Assembly (NCBI RefSeq): GCF_000350225.1
Contig: NW_005179020.1
Span: forward strand, 157,297 to 221,296
Length of the DNA: 64,000 nt
Source of the DNA: Chondrus crispus
Lineage: Eukaryota; Rhodophyta; Florideophyceae; Gigartinales; Gigartinaceae
Direction of reading: 5' to 3'
Below are positions 1 to 10,123 of this stretch, piece by piece. Under the pieces are notes generated by a model that was not told where the DNA came from, did not search any database, and saw only the letters and a list, made by a program, of their open reading frames with translations. Numbering within the stretch: the first letter of the stretch is position 1; each line of letters opens with the position of its first letter. Made by a program: the position numbers and the translations under genes.

Positions 1-8
1 CGTCCCCC

Positions 9-2447
9 GTGGTGCTCGTACCGAAGAAAGACGGCTCTCTTCGGTTCTGCGTGGACTACCGGCGTCTCAACGCAAAGACGGCAGCGGATTCGTATCCGCT
101 GCCCCGGATGGACGACTGCATCGATTCGCTCGGAGATGCAGCCGTCTTTACGACGTTGGACTGCAATTCCGGTTATTGGCAGATCCCCGTCGCTCCGGAA
201 GACCGGGACAAGACCACGTTCACTACGCATATGGGAACGTTTCGCCATTTGCGTATGCCGTTCGGGCTAAAAGGGGCACCGGCCACCTTCCAACGTGCCC
301 TCGAAATCATCCTATCTGGCGTCCGATGGCAGATATGCCTTGTCTACCTGGATGATGTCATCGTGTTCTCCCGTACGCACGGAGAACACGCAAAGCATCT
401 CGACACTGTCTTGAGCTCGCTGAGGAGCGCCGGAATCTCCCTCAAGCTCAAGAAGTGTAGCTTCTTCCAACCGAAGGTGCACTACCTGGGGCACGTCATT
501 TCCCCAGGTAAGCTGAGCGTCGCCGAAGCGGCGGCGGACGCCTTCAAGACGTTCACGTTTCCGAGGACGTTGACGCAGGTGCGCTCGTACCTCGGAGCGT
601 GCAACGTCTACCGCCGCTTCGTGAAGGGGTTCGCGAAGATTGCGCGCCCATTAACGGACATGACGCGCAAGGACGCGGACCCCAACTTCGACGACCCGAC
701 CGAGCTGCAACTTCAATCGTTCGAAGCGTTGAAGGAGCGGATGATTTCCCCGCCGATCCTAGCATTGCCGCGGTACGGTCGGCCGTACATGATCGACACG
801 GATGCTAGTGCCTATCAACTGGGCTGTACGTTGCTCCAGGAACACGAAGGCGCCAACGACTGGCGCCCCGTGGGGTATTGGTCGTACTCACTGTCCGACA
901 GTGAGCGCAACTACAGCGCTACGGAGCGCGAATGCTTTGCCGTAGTGTGGGCCGTCCGCACACTACGGCCATACATCGAAGGTACCAAGTTCATCGTCCG
1001 GACGGACCATGATGCCCTCCGATGGCTTATGTCCCTCACGGAGAGTTCCGGAAGGCTTACCCGGTGGCGACTGCGGTTGGCGGAATACGACTTCACCATC
1101 CAGTACCGCCCTGGGCGCATGCACCAGGTGCCCGATGCTCTGTCACGCCTCGTGTTGCCAAGGGTCACCGACGACCCTCGCCCAGTCGTCGAGGTGGATG
1201 AAGACATTCCCACCTTCGATGCGGGTACGACCGTCCGTGACATGTCGGACGAGCTCGCGGACCACGTCTGTACCGCGAGCTGCGATCACAAGGCCGTCCA
1301 TGTCTTCGTGACAACAAGGAACCAAGCCGGATCGCGAAGAGGGTCGCGCGTCCGTACGCGCGACGAGCCGAGGGGCGACGACGAGGCCCCCGCTCTTGAA
1401 GGACCCACCTCGTTCTGGGAGGAGAACGACGAGTTCGACGCTGTCGACATCCAGCGCGCCGAACAACCCGAAGTTGGCGCGCTCGCCTCCACGGTCGCCC
1501 CTCCGCAGGACGACCTTCCGGCCCCTCTTACGTTAGAGGAGATAGCCGAAGAGCAACGCGTGGATGACTTCTGCCAGACCGTACTGGCACGACAGTCAGA
1601 GTCCCGGGACTCCGCGTTCTTCGAGGACCACCACGGGGTGCTCAAACGGAGACACCCCTTCGACCCTGACATCGTGCAGGTCGTGGTGCCACGAACGCTA
1701 CGGGCTCGGCTTCTCCAGCTCTGCCACACACCAACCATCGCGGGGCACCCGGGCCAGAACCGTATGTACTTCGCGCTCCGTCGCGAGTACTACTGGCCCC
1801 ATCTCGCTGCAGATGTCGCAGCTACGGTGCGAGGGTGCCGAACATGCGCGATGAACCGTGTTAAGTTGCGGAAACACCTCAACCGTTTGAAGTTGTTTCC
1901 GGCAACACGGCCGCTTGAGAGCCTCGCCATCGACATCTTGGGACCGCTACCCAAGACGAAGGCAGGGAAACGGTTCTTTCTCGTAATTACGGACCGTTTC
2001 ACCAAGCTGACTCAAGTTGTTGCACTGCGGACCGTAACCGCGTACACGGTAGCCGTCGCGTTCTGCGACGCGTGGGTATTTAAATACGGCGTCCCACGCT
2101 CGCTACTGTCGGATAACGGACCGCAGTTTAACGCGAAGTTCTTCCACAGCACGTGCCGTGTCCTGGGGGTGACGAACTTGTTCACTTCGGCGTACCACCC
2201 CCAGACGAACGGGCAGGTCGAGCGGTACAACCGGACGATCGCTTCGATGTTACGGAATTACGTCGGCGAACATCAGGACGACTGGGACGTGTACTTGGGG
2301 CCGCTCACGTACGCGTACAACTCCCACGTACATCGTACGACGAGTACCACGCCCTTCGAGCTCGTCCTCAGCCGACCCCCGCCGGAGTTCTCTCTACGTA
2401 GAGCCGACGGTGACGCGCCCCCGTCCGATAGGGGCAACGCGCGCTGA
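9..2447 (+). CDS. pol: Pol polyprotein of element 1: RT, RNase H, integrase (5'-partial, frameshifted at 3' end)
   Basis: The frame is already open at the window edge, so the protein is N-terminally partial. Counting from base 9, the RT shows the catalytic Asp at about residue 51 (TTLDC) and YLDD at 113-116. RNase H has DTDAS at about 263, a Glu near 306, Asp 333 and Asp 376. The integrase has an HHCC zinc site (H573, H580, C610, C613) and a D642-D702-E738 core with the D-x35-E spacing of retroviral-type integrases. The frame ends at a TGA about 70 residues after the catalytic Glu, while homologous sequence continues in another frame from about 2410. Either this copy carries an indel near 2410-2445 or, less likely, it uses a shift. 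Confidence 0.93.
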   Translation: MVLVPKKDGSLRFCVDYRRLNAKTAADSYPLPRMDDCIDSLGDAAVFTTLDCNSGYWQIPVAPEDRDKTTFTTHMGTFRHLRMPFGLKGAPATFQRALEIILSGVRWQICLVYLDDVIVFSRTHGEHAKHLDTVLSSLRSAGISLKLKKCSFFQPKVHYLGHVISPGKLSVAEAAADAFKTFTFPRTLTQVRSYLGACNVYRRFVKGFAKIARPLTDMTRKDADPNFDDPTELQLQSFEALKERMISPPILALPRYGRPYMIDTDASAYQLGCTLLQEHEGANDWRPVGYWSYSLSDSERNYSATERECFAVVWAVRTLRPYIEGTKFIVRTDHDALRWLMSLTESSGRLTRWRLRLAEYDFTIQYRPGRMHQVPDALSRLVLPRVTDDPRPVVEVDEDIPTFDAGTTVRDMSDELADHVCTASCDHKAVHVFVTTRNQAGSRRGSRVRTRDEPRGDDEAPALEGPTSFWEENDEFDAVDIQRAEQPEVGALASTVAPPQDDLPAPLTLEEIAEEQRVDDFCQTVLARQSESRDSAFFEDHHGVLKRRHPFDPDIVQVVVPRTLRARLLQLCHTPTIAGHPGQNRMYFALRREYYWPHLAADVAATVRGCRTCAMNRVKLRKHLNRLKLFPATRPLESLAIDILGPLPKTKAGKRFFLVITDRFTKLTQVVALRTVTAYTVAVAFCDAWVFKYGVPRSLLSDNGPQFNAKFFHSTCRVLGVTNLFTSAYHPQTNGQVERYNRTIASMLRNYVGEHQDDWDVYLGPLTYAYNSHVHRTTSTTPFELVLSRPPPEFSLRRADGDAPPSDRGNAR

Positions 2448-3015
2448 ATTCCTCAAGACGTTGGACGACACGATCCAGAAGGCGTACGGGAGCCTGCGCC
2501 GGACGCAGGCTCGGTACAAGCGCGACTTCGATAAGCGCGTCAGACGGCTCAACGCACGTACCAAGCCAGGTAATTACGTCTACCTGAACCCCACCGATGG
2601 GGCAAAGACGTCTAACAAACTCGCGTCGCCCGCCGTTGGGCCATACCGGGTACTCGCCAACGACCGGCGAACCATCACGATCGATCGTGATGGTGTCACC
2701 GAGCGCGTCTCCGCAGACCGCTGCGTGTACGCGCCACCACCGACGGGCGCGCCACGGGCGAGTACAACAACCCCAAGTGACCTTGCCGACAAGGTCACCG
2801 AGGGCACGCAGTATGCCGTGGAACGATTACTCCGGCATCGAGCCATGGAGGACGTAACAATCGAGTTTCTCATCAAGTGGGCGGATTACGACACGCCCAC
2901 ATGGACCGCCCGGACTCACGTTCCGGAGGAGTTGGTGTCTTGTTACGCCCAACACCTCCGGAGACGCACCGGCAGGAACCTCACGTCTGACGCCAACGCG
3001 GACGTTCACGCTTGA
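2410..3015 (+). CDS. pol: C-terminal part of element 1 Pol: integrase tail and chromodomain (shifted frame)
   Basis: This 201-codon frame starts at a GTG and overlaps the previous frame, so it is best read as the displaced C-terminus of Pol. The first half is the basic integrase tail (YKRDFDKRV, then the GPYRVL small-barrel motif). Residues of about 137-185 are a chromodomain: YAVERLLRHR, a long strand ending in FLIKWADY, then TWTARTHV and a terminal helix, matching the aromatic cage pattern Y..W..Y/W. Such chromodomains bind histone marks and steer chromovirus integration. The stop at 3013-3015 sits just before a G-rich run that copies the later polypurine tract. Confidence 0.88.
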   Translation: MTRPRPIGATRAEFLKTLDDTIQKAYGSLRRTQARYKRDFDKRVRRLNARTKPGNYVYLNPTDGAKTSNKLASPAVGPYRVLANDRRTITIDRDGVTERVSADRCVYAPPPTGAPRASTTTPSDLADKVTEGTQYAVERLLRHRAMEDVTIEFLIKWADYDTPTWTARTHVPEELVSCYAQHLRRRTGRNLTSDANADVHA

Positions 3016-4465
3016 GAGGGGGGCCCTCAACCGCTTCGTTACGGTTGACGTGAGGACCGCACAGAAGTCAAGCCGTATTTGACTTCCGAAACCCAAGGAC
3101 GCACGACGTAAGGCGTAAGAATGAGGCAGTACGGACTACCTCAAGGAATTGTGGCCCTCGTATTGACCGACTATACGAGGGTCCACGTGTACTCGAACGG
3201 ATAAGGCGAATGCTCCTTTGTGGGAGCAGAAAGGTCGGACGCTTCCCCCCGAACTGGGTCGCCGGACATTCCGTTAAGTCTGGCAACCGCGGCGAGAGGA
3301 CGTCCGACGAACGAGACGATCACCTGCACAAGGCAGCCGGTACCGGAAGCAGTTAGGCTTCCTTCAGCCGATCGTTGGCGAGCGCTTACGGAGTCGGATG
3401 CGAGAATTCGCGTCTTAGGGGACACGAAACGTCCCAGGGATGGCCGCCTAGAATGCGGCATTATGCTCAAGTCGCGCCAGGTGAGCGTGGGAGCGAACGG
3501 ATTGCACAAAGCAAGGCGCGAGGTGTGAAGAATAGCGTACGCATACTTTGGTACGGGCCGAGTGAGGACGGAGGAGGGGGCGGACGAACAACGGCCACTC
3601 CACTGTCACGATAATATGCCAAGAGAGGCACCGCATGGCCTCAGAGAATGATTGGGATGATGGCGGTCACCCCAGGGGTGATATAATGCTGTACAGTGCT
3701 TGGGCCGCCGACGCGAACAACATGGAAAAAATAAGGAGAAATAAGTCTTACTGTGCAGCACTCGGTGTCAACCTGCCACCACGGGCAGGAGAAAATTAAC
3801 GAAAAAGTAGTCGCGAAAATGGACAACTCACGTGAGCAAACGCATGCACGTTGGCGTGCGAGACACGCAATGGCACGCGGGATGGCCGAACGTACCCTCG
3901 GCCTGACCGGTTCGACGGCCCGTACCGCACCCCGACGGAGACACACTCTCTGGCGGCGACAACGGAAGCGGCGCTCCGGACACGCAGCCTGCCGACGACA
4001 CCGTCCGTGGTCGGCAGCTGAAGGGCAACCGCGCCGACACCGCCACCTTACCCGGAAACGAAAAATATTGGGTGGTGGAAATTGCTGCGGGCAAACAGGT
4101 GGCCCGGACCACACGTGCACGGCGCCGCGCCCTCCCCATCGCTGGCGAGGGCTGACTAACATAAGGATCCTCGTCGCGCCTCGTCGCGCCCCGCGCCCTC
4201 CCCATCGCTGGCGAGGGCTGACTAACATAAGGATTCTCGTCGCGCCTCGTCGCGCCGCGCGCCCTCGCCATCGTTGGCGAGGGCTGACTAACATAAGGAT
4301 TTCCGTCGCGCCTCGTCGCGCGGCTCACTGAAAAGGGAAAGCAGAAGGCACCCAGCACGGACGGACAGAGGATCACGGGGGCAGTAAGGATGGCTGTCGC
4401 TCGGCTGCAAGGAGGTGACGGACAGGTTCTACAAGCGTCAGGAGTGAACGCGGACGTTCACTCTT
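3016..4465 (+). other. Non-pol 3' accessory segment of element 1
   Basis: This 1.45-kb segment lies between pol and the 3' LTR. It begins and ends with copies of one sequence (about 2994-3021 and 4446-4475: aacgcggacgttcac followed by cttgag and a G run). It contains small hairpins (for example 3063-3086, an 8-bp stem) and three 66-bp tandem repeats. A 192-codon frame (3753-4331, +) and overlapping minus-strand frames of 217 and 182 codons stay open mainly because the repeat unit is a multiple of three. I see no recognisable domain and do not call a gene. Confidence 0.6.
4125..4322 (+). repeat. 66-bp tandem repeat, three copies
   Basis: Three successive units share the motif ggcgagggctgactaacata, which begins at 4144, 4210 and 4276, giving an exact 66-bp period. 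The third unit differs at a few sites (ccctcgccatcgtt instead of ccctccccatcgct). Because 66 is divisible by three the array encodes a 22-residue repeat in the plus frame and another on the minus strand. It lies in the accessory segment of element 1. Confidence 0.92.
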
Positions 4466-4478
4466 GAGGGGGGGGTGA
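4466..4478 (+). other. Polypurine tract of element 1
   Basis: A purine run (gaggggggggtga) lies directly against the TG start of the 3' LTR at 4479, the position of the plus-strand primer in LTR retrotransposons. A near copy of this tract and its upstream 20 bases occurs at 2994-3021. Confidence 0.8.
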
Positions 4479-5071
4479 TGTGGTATAACCCCAAACGGAA
4501 ATTAGATTAGGATCGGATCAGGGACAGTAAGGCAACGAGCCTTACAGCCATGCGCGCACACACGAGTCCTCCGCGTGTACGGGACGCGTACTACACGTGG
4601 AATGTCATCCCCGCCGGCTGACAGCGTTACAGTGTCGGTAGACCGGCACTACTGTAGAGTTATGATAGACTACAATGTACATTAAATATGAGCGGACCGC
4701 CGGCGGTGGAGGACGACAAGGAGGGACTTGTCAAGGATCCTCCACCTTGGTCCGCCCGCTTACTTTTAGGTACTTCCGTCCGTTTTACCTAGGAGTCGCA
4801 CCGCGCACGGGTTGAGGACGCGCGTAGCACGCCCACGAGCCGGCTCCACCTCCGCCCGTCGGTACTGGATCGTCACCCAGTACCGCTCCGGGGCGTCGAG
4901 GCGTAGAACCGCTCGCGCGTGCGCGCGTCCTCCCCGATCCCGCTCTACCACCGCTACCTCGAGCCCGTGCTCGGTACGGTGGGTGGGCTGTGCTTCTGTC
5001 TTCCCGCCGATCGGGGTCTTTCCGAACTGTCAGTACTCACCCCCCTCGTCGTTGGGGGTGATTATACTACA
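4479..5071 (+). repeat. 3' LTR of element 1 (family A)
   Basis: The LTR starts tgtggtataacc and ends gattatactaca, with TG/CA termini and a polypurine tract just upstream. It aligns along its length with the 600-bp solo LTR at 23416-24015. A TATA-like attaaatat lies near 4683, followed by gagcggaccg and a hairpin around gacaag/cttgtc, a layout shared with the LTRs at 24570-25250 and 41772-42380. Confidence 0.93.
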
Positions 5072-5087
5072 CCGTGGAAGGCGGAAG

Positions 5088-5340
5088 GACAGGTGTCTGG
5101 TTTTGTTTAGTCTCAAACCGGTGTTTGATGGAGGGGAGCTGGGGGACAGGTGTCCTGTAGTGTAGCCTTAGACACGTGTGTTTGAGAGGGCAAAAGGGGG
5201 GGAGGGGCAGGTGTTCTCTGTAGCCTCAAACACGTGTGCTTGAGAAGGCCAGAGGGGGGAGCGGACAGGTGTCCTGTGCTGGAGTCTTAGACACGTGGGT
5301 TTGAGAGGGACAGAGGGGGGGGGCAGACAGGTGTCCTTTT
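5088..5340. repeat. Degenerate ~58-60-bp tandem repeat, about 4.3 copies
   Basis: Units begin with a variant of ggacaggtgtcctg (near 5090, 5146, 5207, 5262 and 5325), continue with cttagacacgtg and gtttgagaggg, and end in a G-rich run. The copies are diverged. The array lies immediately 3' of element 1 and is not part of its LTR. No coding content is visible. Confidence 0.8.
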
Positions 5341-5396
5341 AGGGTACCGTAAGAAAATTTTAAAGTTGCCCGCCCTTTTTTTAAGAGACAGAGATT

Positions 5397-6101
5397 CTAA
5401 TTTTGGCGGGCTTCCTGCTGACGGCGGGCGTGTCTAAAGTGGATCCGGGAGCGCTTGTGGGATTCAAAATTATGCCTGTCAGCAAACGGGAGATCGCAGA
5501 GCTGACAGTGTAGTCGAGCGGCGAGATCCTGGAGGCGGGTTTGTGGGCGCGCGTGTCGGCCACTCGCCTCGTGAAAGGAGAGTTGTCGCCGCGAGGTGAA
5601 AGAACGTGCGCATGGGCGACAAGTGTACACCGTTATATTACGGGAAGGCGGGTTGCGTCGGCGACGTGCGCGCTGCTCTGCCACACGCGCAATGTGGCGC
5701 GGGCGGAATTCAGAGAACGGGGACGTATCTCCCTCGTCGACGAGATTGATGGTCGACGAAGCGCAGGAGGCGGATCGGGAGGCGGTTGAGTCTCCAAACG
5801 GGACGTGCTCGGCTTCTAATTGGACAAGTGGCGGTCCTGTACACTCTGTATAATTCGAGTCCGTGTAAAAATCAGTGCTGACCGGCGTCCGCGGGCGAAT
5901 ATCTTGGTTCGCGGAGGTGCAATCCGGATCGGGGGCAGAACAATTGGGATTACTGGCTTCGGAATCAGGATCGGCGGCGGCGGAGTCGGGATCGGCGGCG
6001 GCGAAATCTTGATCAGCGACAGCAACAGCAATGCGTCGCCTCTTGGTAGCAGCTTCGCGTACTACAGCTGGATCGTTGGCCGCTCGTTTGAGCCGTGCCA
6101 T
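5397..6101 (-). CDS. C2H2 (U1/JAZ-like) two-zinc-finger protein, unknown function
   Basis: The frame reads 234 residues from the ATG at 6101; a further upstream start in frame is GTG, so I prefer 6101. The N-terminus is basic (KRRR). Residues about 36-65 form degenerate Asp-Pro-rich heptads (AADPDSA type). Two C-terminal fingers follow, both C-x2-C-x12-H-x5-H: YTCRPCARSF...H and HCQLCDLPFA...H. The H-x5-H spacing is typical of U1C/JAZ-type fingers that bind RNA or serve in nucleolar proteins, rather than classic TFIIIA fingers. It lies just downstream of element 1 on the opposite strand, so it could be a host gene or a transposon accessory gene. The function is inferred from the fingers only. 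Confidence 0.65.
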   Translation of the reverse strand: MARLKRAANDPAVVREAATKRRRIAVAVADQDFAAADPDSAAADPDSEASNPNCSAPDPDCTSANQDIRPRTPVSTDFYTDSNYTECTGPPLVQLEAEHVPFGDSTASRSASCASSTINLVDEGDTSPFSEFRPRHIARVAEQRARRRRNPPSRNITVYTCRPCARSFTSRRQLSFHEASGRHARPQTRLQDLAARLHCQLCDLPFADRHNFESHKRSRIHFRHARRQQEARQN

Positions 6102-6125
6102 AAAAATTACCAATAAATTGGTCAC

Positions 6126-8028
6126 ACGTGTGCGCGTGCGTGGTATTACACACTAGCAATTATCATACAGTAATAAATTGGTAGTGTATAAGGAACCAAA
6201 AATCTTTTTTTCTTGAAATTTCCGTGCGGTAGGCGTGTCCGTGAACTTATAAGTGTCGGAATTTGCCCAACGGGCGGGCGGTGATCTGAAACGTGTCCAA
6301 GTAGTGCGGGCCACTGGGGCTCTAGGCACCAAAAGGGGGCACAGGCCGGTGTGGCTCGGGGTGCGGGAGGGGGACGGGGAACAGCTCAGCTTTCGGGTTG
6401 GGGTTCGGTTTTTTGGGTGTGAGATTGGTGAGGACGAAGACGTTAATCGTCTTTGTCCTCGGGCATTGTACTCCCACACGATGTAAAGTCGACTGGACTA
6501 AAAGTGTACTCAAACCCCTCTTCAGAGAGGTACTACCTACGATTCTGCCCCTATTGACCTTAATTGAGCGTTTGCTCTTTTTGGCAGCGAGGGTCCTTTA
6601 GGAGGATCCCCAATTTGTAGGTAGTTGAATTGTCTACGCGAGATGTGCCACCCACTAGGGACAGGTGGCACCACATTAGGAAGTTGGTAGTGATAGACAC
6701 TAATAAAATTGTGACAGTTGTATCGTACTCGTTGGCGGAGTGATGCTGCACTTTCATCACTAAGGTTGGGAAAGGACTCCCAGAAGGGGGTTTTCCAGTT
6801 CAAGCTGGCTTCCGCACTGTGTTGCGTCTGAAGTAAAGACTTTTTGTATGAGTTCCGGTGGCGCCAGTGGTGCAGCTGGGTCAAGGCAGCCGATGTTCGT
6901 TTCCGTCATCGAGAAATATTCAGGTTGCACGAATGAAGGCAAATATCGGAGAACGACCGGCAACGGGCTTCGTGCAAACGCTGATATTTATAAACGGCGG
7001 AAAAGTAGAGCCCTCGAAGCCGTGCTGGAGCGGCGGCGATGGGGCTACCAGCGTAGGAGGCGTGTATGCCAGATACCAATGAGGTGAGGCCGTGGCATCC
7101 GTGTAAAACAGCAGCCGTATCCGAGCACTGATACTTGGCTACATGGCAACACTATGTTGAGACGTCCTTGCCGAAGACATTGTGAAGAGAATAAGGTATA
7201 GAAGGCGCTCCAGGAGCATTTTATTTACAACTCATCGGGCCTAGTTTTCCTAGATCTAAGCCCGAACTCGTCGAGCAACCGCTGTAAAAGACTCTACTAC
7301 ACATCGAACTCGGGCCGGGCTGCTTTCTTTGCGCCCTCCTTGCAAAGATCTGAGCTACTGCTGGCCGCAAATACGCTTAAAGGGAAATGGAGCTCCGAAC
7401 ACTCCGTGGCGGTGCTCCGTCGACTGTTCCTTGTTTTGGGTTGCGTTGGGCCATTGACCTTGCCCACTGCCTATCAGGCGCATTGCACTACATTCAGACA
7501 TGTTTTTGGCATACCTTCTCGCTACTTCTTATGCTCGTACCATTTAAATCACAGTCGTTTGGCTCAGAAAGAGGCCCATCTGTCTGATTCGATACATGTG
7601 GGTTGCAGAGACCATTCATATGTTTTCAAATAGAATGGTTGTGGTGGTTATGGATCACGTTTACACCGAACCCCTTTCTACTTTAATGGTGGGTAATCTT
7701 CGAAAATGAACCCTCCGACCTTGTCATTTTCACTTAAAACATGTCAGATTGTGACGCTGAGATGCCTTTCCGTCATTCATGCTCTACCGGCGTGACTCAG
7801 GCACTGCTCAAGCTTTTTGACAGACTTTCTTCGGCCTGAACCTCAGAGCTTTACAGTTATTGGCATTGCAACATTGACGTTTTTACTGTACTACAAATTA
7901 TCCTTGGAAAATCACCGTTTTCGACGAGGAACCTCTTGCTGTCGGAGGTGGCATAGCAGCGTGGCCGGAGGCAAGTCCGCGCGCAGGGCTCGCGCGCGCC
8001 CGTTCTCGAGTTCGAAGCCCAATTTTGT
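6126..8028. other. Unassigned intergenic DNA
   Basis: I see no recognisable gene, RNA or repeat array over these 1.9 kb. The frames present are short (under 120 codons), overlap on both strands and carry no domain. Two copies of aataaattggt (near 6113 and 6171) lie upstream of the zinc-finger gene. Confidence 0.5.
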
Positions 8029-8699
8029 TCAACTGGCCCATAATTTTGCTACATTATCAGTATTTTTTTGGCGGCCACTGTAATGCACATATCTGAAAAC
8101 GCCGGTAGGCATCTTCTTTCTCGTTCTCCCCGCCACCGTTTGCAACGCCGTTCCCACCCCCACCCTAGCTTCATCCTCCCTCCGCCCCGCCATGCCGGTA
8201 TACGCGTACCATTTCATCAAATCCTTCATGACATTAGGTGCAGTAAAAGAATTTGAATACGATAGAACATTCAAAAGATCTGAGCAGCACCCCGGCGGCA
8301 ACACATCTGACATCGAATGTTCGCGCACAATCTTCTGTGCACACGACATTTGCCTCTCCTCCTCTACCGCTAACTTCATCATCTTCAACAATTGCACAAA
8401 GAGCCCACGCTTGGCTGATGCTGGTGGAGCAACATCGGAATGCAGTATTCCGTGTCACGAAATTTCGTTCTCAGCAAGACCCGGTTCCGATTTGGGAACG
8501 GAAATTCCCTTCACGCCTTGCTCCTCATTTTCCCTTTGAATCTCCACAGTAGCGCAAGTGAAGTTCGCTCCACATCCGTGTTCCCATGCTGTTCGTATCT
8601 CCCGGCGGTAATTGGGATTGATACATGCAGTTATAGGTATCACATCATGTAAAGCATGGAGCATGCTCTTGGTCTCTGATGAAGCAATAGTGAGAATGC
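8029..8699 (-). pseudogene. Degraded coding-like sequence, unrecognised
   Basis: Two adjacent minus-strand frames have protein-like composition: the 3' part of 8455-8760, up to the LINE homology break near 8700, and 8029-8397. They could be one protein broken by a shift near 8450, since the second frame continues with a plausible helical segment (LLKMMKLAVEEER) directly after the first stops. I do not recognise either. The upstream end runs straight into LINE A, so this may be host sequence at the LINE junction or a remnant of another transposon. Confidence 0.3.
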
Positions 8700-8761
8700 C
8701 ACGTGTTTGGACCTCGGGGTCTAACGCACCCAGGACCCGTACAAGGGACCGACGGGCCATC

Positions 8762-9775
8762 CTACGGTAGAAAGGGACCGAGGGATTTTATGGCCCTTGC
8801 ACCCGTACAGGGGGCTGCCTCAATGAGGATTGCAGCGTACGAGGCATGGACAAACGGAGAAAGGGAGGTGAAGCCATGGCCTCCGAGGCGGAGCAGGAGG
8901 CCGATTTGCGTCGCCATAGCACGGGAGACGGGAACGTCATTGAGGCGGGAGGAGGCCGAGAGTTGGGGCTCATCAAAGAGAATTGCGGCGGGGAGGGAGA
9001 TATCGGGAGGCGTTAGGCGGAAGACATGCTCTACCCGGCATACGGAGGCGGTGACACGGTGCAGATGAAACCGAGTGCGCGCATCAGGTATGTCCTCTAG
9101 GAGCTGAAGAGAGGCATGGCAGGACTGGACCTTCTGTAAAAGATGGTGGCGGATGAAGGCTTGCGTGCCCAGCGAGGCTCCCAGCAGGACGAGACCCTCA
9201 TCTTGGGCCACAGCGAGGGGAAATATTTGAAGGAGGCGGGACAGGTTTGCTGACGTGGTGGTGGGCCAGTGGGCCCGACATTTCTCAATATTCATGTAGA
9301 AACCGGACGCTGGACCCTCGTCGCGTAGTATTTTTAGTGCCTTGAGAACTTCATCGATAGGGCCGACAATGGTGCCATCATCAGCATACCATCGATTGAG
9401 GGCGAATCTGCACTGGCGACTGATACGGCGGACCAGGGGCTGGATGGCGAGTGGAAAGAGGAGCATACTGGCAGGGTCGCCTTGCTCGGTGCCCTCTTGG
9501 CTCTGCATGAGGAACCGAGGGGTGGAAGGCAAGACTAGATCCGGCACTGTGCGGCCGTATATTAGATTCAAAAAGCGAGCGAGGCTTGGCGTCTGAAGCG
9601 GGAGGCGATCGAGCAATGAATGGCGAAAAAAGGAATTAAAGGCATTTCGCGCGTCCACAGAGACCATAATATAGTTTGAATCCCGACCGTGGCGGTGCAT
9701 CAGCATTCTACAGTCATGCACTATGGCATCCATCCCCGAGGGGACGGCATTTGCCAACTGCTCGGGGGGGGCCAA
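8762..9775 (-). pseudogene. LINE A reverse transcriptase, palm and thumb region
   Basis: This 337-codon frame contains RT motif A (VSVDARNAFN), motif B (EGTEQGDPASM) and motif C (WYADDGT, about 9374-9394), the catalytic Asp triad of a non-LTR RT. It has no true ATG at its upstream edge; the protein continues from 9721-10118 in another frame, so an indel lies near 9725-9775 in a G-rich run. A further shift near 8810 displaces the segment after the thumb (MARRSLVRVLGALDPEVQTRG region), which aligns with LINE B near 27250. Confidence 0.88.
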
Positions 9776-10118
9776 TCGCTAGTGTTCTCGATGGCGGGCG
9801 GCAGGAGGACTTTGGTGACAAGGCGACGTAAGGCTTGGCCTACAGCGATTGGCCCAATCTTGCCCGGACGGGGCTGCAGCGGGATCAATGTAGAAGCGGC
9901 AAGGAGAGGCGCGGCTTGATCTGGAATGTCCCCGCGAGCAAGGCGCCGAACTAAGCGCGTCAGGGCAGACAGCCCAGTCACTCCAGCTTCAGGGCTAAGG
10001 GTCGTGCGGGCAAGTAGCTGGAGGATGCGCGGGGATAGGCGGTCAGGGCCTGCGGCGGACGTGGGATTCAAGTCACGTGCTGCGCGTAGAACTTGTCCCT
10101 CGGTGATGTCAGGTGACG
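9721..10118 (-). pseudogene. LINE A reverse transcriptase, finger region upstream of motif A
   Basis: The frame encodes the start of the RT domain, with a P-x-x-x-A-G-P-D-R-L-S-P motif (NPTSAAGPDRLSPR) and LIPLQPRPGKIGPI..RRLVTKVL, typical of LINE RT motifs 0-2. It ends at the insertion site of element 2; the 5-bp duplication ggggaa/gggga lies at 10119-10123 and 21788-21792. The upstream coding part therefore resumes at 21793. Confidence 0.82.
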
Positions 10119-10123
10119 GGGGA

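Larger units (their letters stand above)
1..5071 (+). mobile_element. Ty3/gypsy chromodomain LTR retrotransposon (element 1), 5' part outside window
   Basis: The window opens inside the reverse transcriptase of a plus-strand Ty3/gypsy element. In order it shows RT, RNase H, integrase and a C-terminal chromodomain, then a 1.45-kb non-pol segment, a polypurine tract and a 593-bp 3' LTR (4479-5071). RT-RNaseH-INT order is diagnostic of Ty3/gypsy and the chromodomain places it with the chromoviruses. The pol frame is broken by a shift near 2410-2447, so this copy is probably not autonomous. Its LTR matches the solo LTR at 23416-24015. Its 5' LTR, gag and protease are not in the window, so the left target duplication cannot be checked; the base run after the LTR is ccgtg. 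Confidence 0.93.

Noticed and set aside
4766-5165. Small ORFs in the 4.8-5.1 kb LTR and again at 23.7-24.2 kb
   Set aside because: They recur because the LTR recurs; they are not conserved as proteins and lie over the LTR promoter.
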